From positions 47,696,291 to 47,760,290 of the forward strand of contig OX419755.1 in assembly GCA_948567375.1 (NCBI GenBank): a stretch of DNA of 64,000 nt, in the 5' to 3' direction. The position numbers and the translations under genes were made by a program. Position 1 is the first letter of the stretch. The number at the start of each line of letters is the position of its first letter. This stretch comes from Lunularia cruciata (taxonomy: Eukaryota; Streptophyta; Marchantiopsida; Lunulariales; Lunulariaceae). Below the pieces are notes generated by a model. That model did not search any database, had not been told where the DNA came from, and worked only from the letters and a program-made list of their open reading frames with translations. This document shows positions 58,891-64,000 of the stretch, piece by piece.

Positions 58891-60199
58891 TTCTCACACT
58901 CTTACTACTCTAAGGCTCAACTTGGGCATTTTATTTATTAAAAAAGACAATACCTTGGACCTACCCTACATAAAGCAACTATATATACACCTCAACTAAA
59001 TGTTTATGAACAACACATAAAATTCCTTCCTCAAGTTTGAAGTAGTTTCAAATAAAACTCACACATTCAAATGTACATACTCAAGCATATCCTTGGGACC
59101 ATACATACTCATACCAAAATCATTTTGCTTGTACTTTAAAAACATGAAATGAATACCAATTCTTTATATGGAAATTGGCCAAAGCTTTCTCCCATGGGAC
59201 CCAATTGCATAAATCACAAACTACTCATCTCCCTTGAGAGGAAGTTACATTTGCATCTTAAAAAATTATAATACCTTCTAGCATGTATAGATTCTTATGC
59301 TTGTTCTCCTTCTATGGCTTCCCCTAGCCATCACAAGTAGCACCACACCAACCACAATGTGTTGATGTCCTTTGGTGTCCAATATACCAAGAGAAATAAC
59401 ATTATTTACTCATGTAAACAATGTGCCTAACATTTGTAAGTATACATACAACTCCATCAAACATCCAAATCATTATTAATCCAATTCACAAAATTTTACA
59501 ATGTAATGATTTCCCATCAAGACTAAACTATATGAACAAGGTAATCAAAAGTGCTCTTAAAAATGAAAAATATGGTACAACTAGGTACAATAAAGAATCC
59601 ATTCATCCCTCACATCCTAGAATGACTTGCATAGAAAATACTCCCAATGTCATAAAACATTACTTGAATCCTCAATCATCAAACTTACTCCAACAATCCA
59701 GTTTTATTTGGCTTGGCTTAGCCTGCCATATTTTTAGCAGATGCTCACCTTACCCTTGAAAGAACCTTTGGACATACACATGTGTAGTTTGGCCTACTCT
59801 TTGACCTCAAATAGTCTTCCAAGGTTTCTCCTTCTCACTATAAGTGTTGAGGAAGATATAGCCATTGCTACTACTTTCTTGCAATCCTCAATAACAAGAG
59901 TGAATAAACATTGGAAGAAACATGCGGAGATTACATCCTCTTTGGGAAGAATAAAATATAAAATCTCTATCTTCATTATTCAGTGGCAAATCTACCAAAG
60001 GCACAATTTCACATCTCAAAGTCATGAACTTTTACATATGTGCAGCCAAATAGTCCACATCTTCATGATTCAAGACCAAAGCTGTTCTTTGTATGTATTT
60101 TATCCAAATATTATCATGATCACACCTCTTAATCATAAGTTCTCTTGCACCAAAATTGCTAGGTCTCGATGATCTATAATCTAGGGTTAACATCTATTC

Positions 60200-61700
60200 C
60201 TATAATTCTTGTCTTGCATGCTTTGATAAAAAATTACAATCTAGGGTTTAAAAAAATCCATGAAGAAACTATTGGTGAAATTTATGTGCATTGGATGAGA
60301 AGATAATCAAAATTGTGAACGCTCATAATTTTGAAACTCAATTCACCAAACTTTGATTGATTTGATTGAAGTACCATTAGAAAGCACACAATCTGAGCTC
60401 TTCATGAAATAATCCAATCCAACGTCCACATAACTTAAAAAATGTCAGAAATTATTTGAATAAATCACACAAAAACTTATCACCTCCAAAGCATGTTGTG
60501 ATGTGCAATAGAGAAATTTTCCAAACAAGATACACATGCACATGAACATGTTTTACCTCGAGCTCAAAGCTACATACAAGGGGAACCAATAGATTTACTA
60601 TAACCATTTTGCGTTTGCCACAAGGATTTGATTAGTACGACCTCACTCTCTTCTCTCTTGCTCAAGAACCAAAAGCTTTACATATAACCCTTAGACACTT
60701 GCTCCAAGGAGTCTTCTTAGTATGAACTCCCTCTTGTCTCTCTACTCTCATATGAGAAACATTCCACACCCGGCCTTGCAACATATGTATATCTAGTCTA
60801 GTCCTAATTATGGTTAAAGTTATAATCCTAGATAGACCACGTACTGTTAACCCAAGACCGAAGTTGCACTAATATGGGTACCATGAATTAGACGAAGGGA
60901 AATAGCAAAATAACCATACCCATTAGGAAATACAATCTTCCTAGCTCTAGAAAAGCTTCAAACTCAATCATAACAATTTGCTTTCCTATATATTTCAGGA
61001 AATCTTATTGTAAAGATGAATGTCTTCCTATATATTTCACGAAATATGTTTGTGAAGTTGAATGACTTGGAACTATGAAGCATGACTTTTACAACAAAAT
61101 AAGAAAGAAATAATAACCTGAGCTCAAAATAAATGATCAGTGGAAATTTTGTTACTACCAAGTTAGCTTTCCTAGAAAGCGTGAACGAGTACAGTTCAAG
61201 TGGTTATTGATTGGCTCATGTATTTTTGAATATCGAAACTGGATGACTATATGTTTTCTGAAAGTACTGTGATTCGGTCGATGGAATTAATCTCGTTATT
61301 AAGCGCTGGTGATACAAGTTTCATCTCAATCCATACTTATTTGTGTGAGAATCTCTTTTCAGAATTATTCATTTGTTTTAACGAGCGATGTTACATAAAA
61401 TGTATAGAAAGTTCTTCGATGCAATGGACATTTATCAAACAATTATTAACTCATACGAAGGAAAGGAAAAGTGGCACAACCAACCAGATATAAACCTCAA
61501 GATAGTCCCAACTCTTATTATCGAGGAAGTAGAAACAAGAAGAACATGGAAACGATAACGTTCGTCCTTGTATGAATGAAGGTCTGCGGCACCAATGTGA
61601 GGGGGACATGAAAGCCAATGCCACTTCAGGTCAGTTCGGATGGGACCTGTAAGATCAAGGTTTTGAAGTGGCCTTCATTTTGATTCTAGAAAGTCTAGTT
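60200..61700. other. Transition from copia relic to low-copy flank
   Basis: 60200-60780 may include copia 5' leader or LTR sequence (CTAGGGTT at about 60181 and 60240). From about 61000 the composition becomes more mixed. A short duplication (CTTCCTATATATTTCA) occurs at about 60981 and 61022. An 80-codon frame at 61251-61493 has no domain I recognise. Confidence 0.35.
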
Positions 61701-61779
61701 GAGATGCAAGGGTTCATGGAATCCGGCACTAGAGTTTAAGCAACCTTCTACTCCTGCCCTCCTTCCTATCTGCTGCTGC

Positions 61780-61960
61780 TGGGTTTTGTCGTATCGGTCT
61801 CCCAACTTTATTCTGTCGGGAATGTTGTCGGGGCCCGACGCCAAACGGGAATAAATATTGCCTCCGAACGGCGCGCGCGACGGCTCTGGAGTTTTAACAG
61901 GTGTGACGGAGCAGCGTGTGGGCGCGTCGCGCTCCCGCCAGTATCACACGTTTAATGGCT
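61780..61960. other. CpG-rich, GC-rich patch
   Basis: Contains GGGGCCCGACG near 61830 and GGCGCGCGCGACGG near 61870, and GGGCGCGTCGCGCTCCC near 61920. This is the highest local GC and CpG density in the window. In an AT-rich plant region such a patch suggests unmethylated, gene-proximal DNA, but no gene start could be fixed. Confidence 0.4.
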
Positions 61961-64000
61961 CTCACACTTTGACTTTATCCTTTCACAGATGCAGTAGTAG
62001 GAACTTACTGTATGATTGAAAAGCTAATCAACCAACTAAGCAGGTTTAGGCCCGAAGGCTCATCAGGCAAAGCCGCCACAGAACTGACAGTCTTTGAACA
62101 TGACTTGAATGTGAGCATTTGTTTAATAATTTCCCCTCTAAGCTTCATTTAGCTGTAGAACCCATGAGTTATGGAGAGTTTACGACACGAGAGAAATCTG
62201 AATTGTACCTGCCCAGGCATAAACGGCACAGATGGGCTCGAGGAAACCACTACGGTACCTTCTCCCAAGAACACAGCAGAATTGGTGCTGTTGGTAATTT
62301 CTTGAATGACAGTCCTTTATGAATCTGATGTGAACTTCTTCTTTTTCCCCTTCTATATATACCATTATGTCGTTATGGACAGTTCTTCCTCTTCACAAGT
62401 GGCTATGTGTTTAACTTCCGAGCTTGAAGAAGCACATTTACTTATAAAGAAATAGGCGACCGCGTAGGATAACAAGAAAGATGGGGAGACCCCATCAAAG
62501 CCCGAACACGGATTCTCAGTGCATCTCAAAAGTTTACTTTCTTAATGTATCTTAAAATGCTTTTGTAGATGAACTCCCATAGTAAACAACAAGAAAAGGA
62601 AGAAGAGGAACGGTCTTAAACCTTCATAATTTTACCACTGTGGTAAAATTTCCTTTCATGGAATATTATTGGTTAATAACCTTCCTGTTCTATATTAATT
62701 ATAAAATAGATTTGTGAATAATATGCTCAATAAATCTTGTTTATTAATTTCCCATAGTAAAATTTCCAGATAAAGAAGTATATGGATCTAATTATTCCTA
62801 AATAATGATCAAGTTACATCATGAACTTGCTTCGGAACTTCTCTCTCAAAACGATCTGAAAATATTGAGATGAAAAAGATTTTTATTTGCAGGTATTAAT
62901 GAATTGAATCTCACTTCATCAATAGTTTGGAATCTCTCTCATGCTACAACACAAATTGATAAAGCAAGCTGGGCTACCCTACAATATACTTGGTAGATTT
63001 TGGGACAACATATAAATCTCAAATATTAAAGGTTAAGTGTATGTGAAAGAATGGATTATATGAAAACATTTTGTTATTTCTTTAAATATTTAGAGTTTTA
63101 ATAGTCATAAGAACCCAATATGAATAAGATACTTATATTGCATTACTATTTACTACTTGTCTATGAATTAGATCAAGAAGTTTAAGAACTGATACTGATT
63201 TTGTTGCAGAATTGTATACCTACACTCCGTATTGAATAGAGCAGATCTTCTGTTTTTAGCATTCATTAATATTCTCATGTATAGAGCAGTTACAACTTAA
63301 ACTCCAAATGTTTCTCTTGATATTCACCAGCTTCTACATAACGTTATACTTATATCTAAAATAAAATTGATTAAATGGTACTCCGGACTTCCGGTTTTGA
63401 ACATCTCTCGAACATGATACCATGACTTTGCACCCCCTTCTAATGAGCAATTTTTTTTATAGCTCGAAACATAACAAGAAAAATAGCACCACATTGATTT
63501 AAGCATTTGATACTTTTTTGTATATTATTCTAAGGATATAAAACTTATAACCGTTATTCGACACTTTATTTGGACTTTGACATTCCAAGATTGACGATCT
63601 TCACTTTGATGAGTACTAGTGGTGTCTTTGTTCTCGCGCATTTGACTCTTGCATCGAGTGCCTAGATTCTCCCTATTCTCCTCCCGATGAGGAGGTGCCT
63701 GGCAGCCAAAACCTGCGGTATAAGAAGAACACCATAGATTTGATGTTGGTCCCACCAGACAAAACAGACAGTTAAGACTTTTCGATCTGTTCTGTTCATT
63801 ACCCATTATGTGAATCATTCCAGAGTGTGTGTGTGTTGTGTGGGAACACAGAATCTCGGAAGAATCCTTTGATGGCAGTGGACCGGAATGTCAGCTATTG
63901 AAGTCTAATGATTTGCTGCTGTTCACGTCTTGCAGACGCCAAGTCCAGACCAGACCAGCCTAATCTAACGAAAGTTTAAAAGCAGCAGCGAAGGAAGGGA
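61960..64000. other. Low-copy right flank, no gene recognised
   Basis: Mixed-composition DNA with short frames on both strands (for example 62119-62322 plus, 63525-63818 minus). None has a recognisable domain. The 97-codon minus-strand frame contains a few Cys residues (LNCLFCLVG) but no complete zinc motif. A gene outside the window or non-coding exons could be present. Confidence 0.35.

Larger units (their letters stand above)
57285..60200 (-). mobile_element. Degenerate Ty1/copia retrotransposon
   Basis: The copia order is seen on the minus strand: gag near 60200-59690 (mutated zinc knuckle, IC*KYGRLSQAK), protease near 59690-59300, integrase 58890-58330, RT 58100-57285. Integrase before RT is what separates copia from gypsy. 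Stops and shifts are frequent. No LTR pair with clear ends was found; 60200-60780 may hold part of the 5' LTR. Confidence 0.75.

Noticed and set aside
59741-60172. Plus-strand frame of 143 codons
   Set aside because: It is long for the region but lies antisense to the copia gag relic and shows no motif of its own.
1-64000. tRNA, rRNA or snRNA genes
   Set aside because: I saw no A-box/B-box pair with a foldable cloverleaf and no rRNA core sequence. Short or degenerate RNA genes could be missed without a covariance-model scan.

Overview
This window looks like nuclear DNA of a land plant. It is AT-rich, has no bacterial-style gene packing, and is dominated by degenerate plant retroelements: a chromodomain Ty3/gypsy family, a second Ty3/gypsy family, a Ty1/copia element and two kinds of LINE. 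The LINE with a C2H2-like N terminus and the chromovirus with short HSE-rich LTRs remind me of bryophyte or fern repeats, possibly a liverwort. That placement is inference. I found no intact host protein-coding gene, rRNA or tRNA that I could support.

Layout. 1-3900 is mixed-composition, mostly low-copy DNA with a GC-richer block (about 2050-3450) and a possible plant promoter at 3489. 3900-12250 is AT-rich and gene-free except for three copies of a GGGGCTTAGCCCC-containing dispersed repeat (7428-8468). 12265-21050 is a decayed LINE split by an LTR retrotransposon (15069-20694, minus strand) with perfect 5-bp target duplications. 21071-25950 holds two more repeat copies, a 96-bp tandem duplication and featureless AT-rich DNA. 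25960-31080 is a very decayed second Ty3/gypsy element (minus). 33380-57200 is a nest: several copies of an unidentified acidic/coiled-coil ORF family carry a solo LTR (38712-39134), two solo LTRs of another family, and two degenerate chromoviruses (45951-51193 and about 54940-56165). A 5'-truncated LINE lies at 37092-38275 (minus). 57285-60200 is a Ty1/copia relic (minus). 61700-64000 returns to mixed-composition low-copy DNA with a CpG-rich patch.

How it fits together. The insertion order can be read from reading frames and target duplications: LINE first, then chromovirus; coiled-coil ORF first, then solo LTRs and chromovirus, then another solo LTR inside that chromovirus. All the elements are broken. 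In the best chromovirus the protease and reverse transcriptase active-site motifs carry substitutions.

The two most interesting signals are these. The chromovirus LTR has a dense array of inverted GAA/TTC pentamers matching the heat-shock element, just upstream of a TATA box. The acidic/coiled-coil ORF family recurs at least four times with a shared leader and TATA-like box and matches nothing I recognise.
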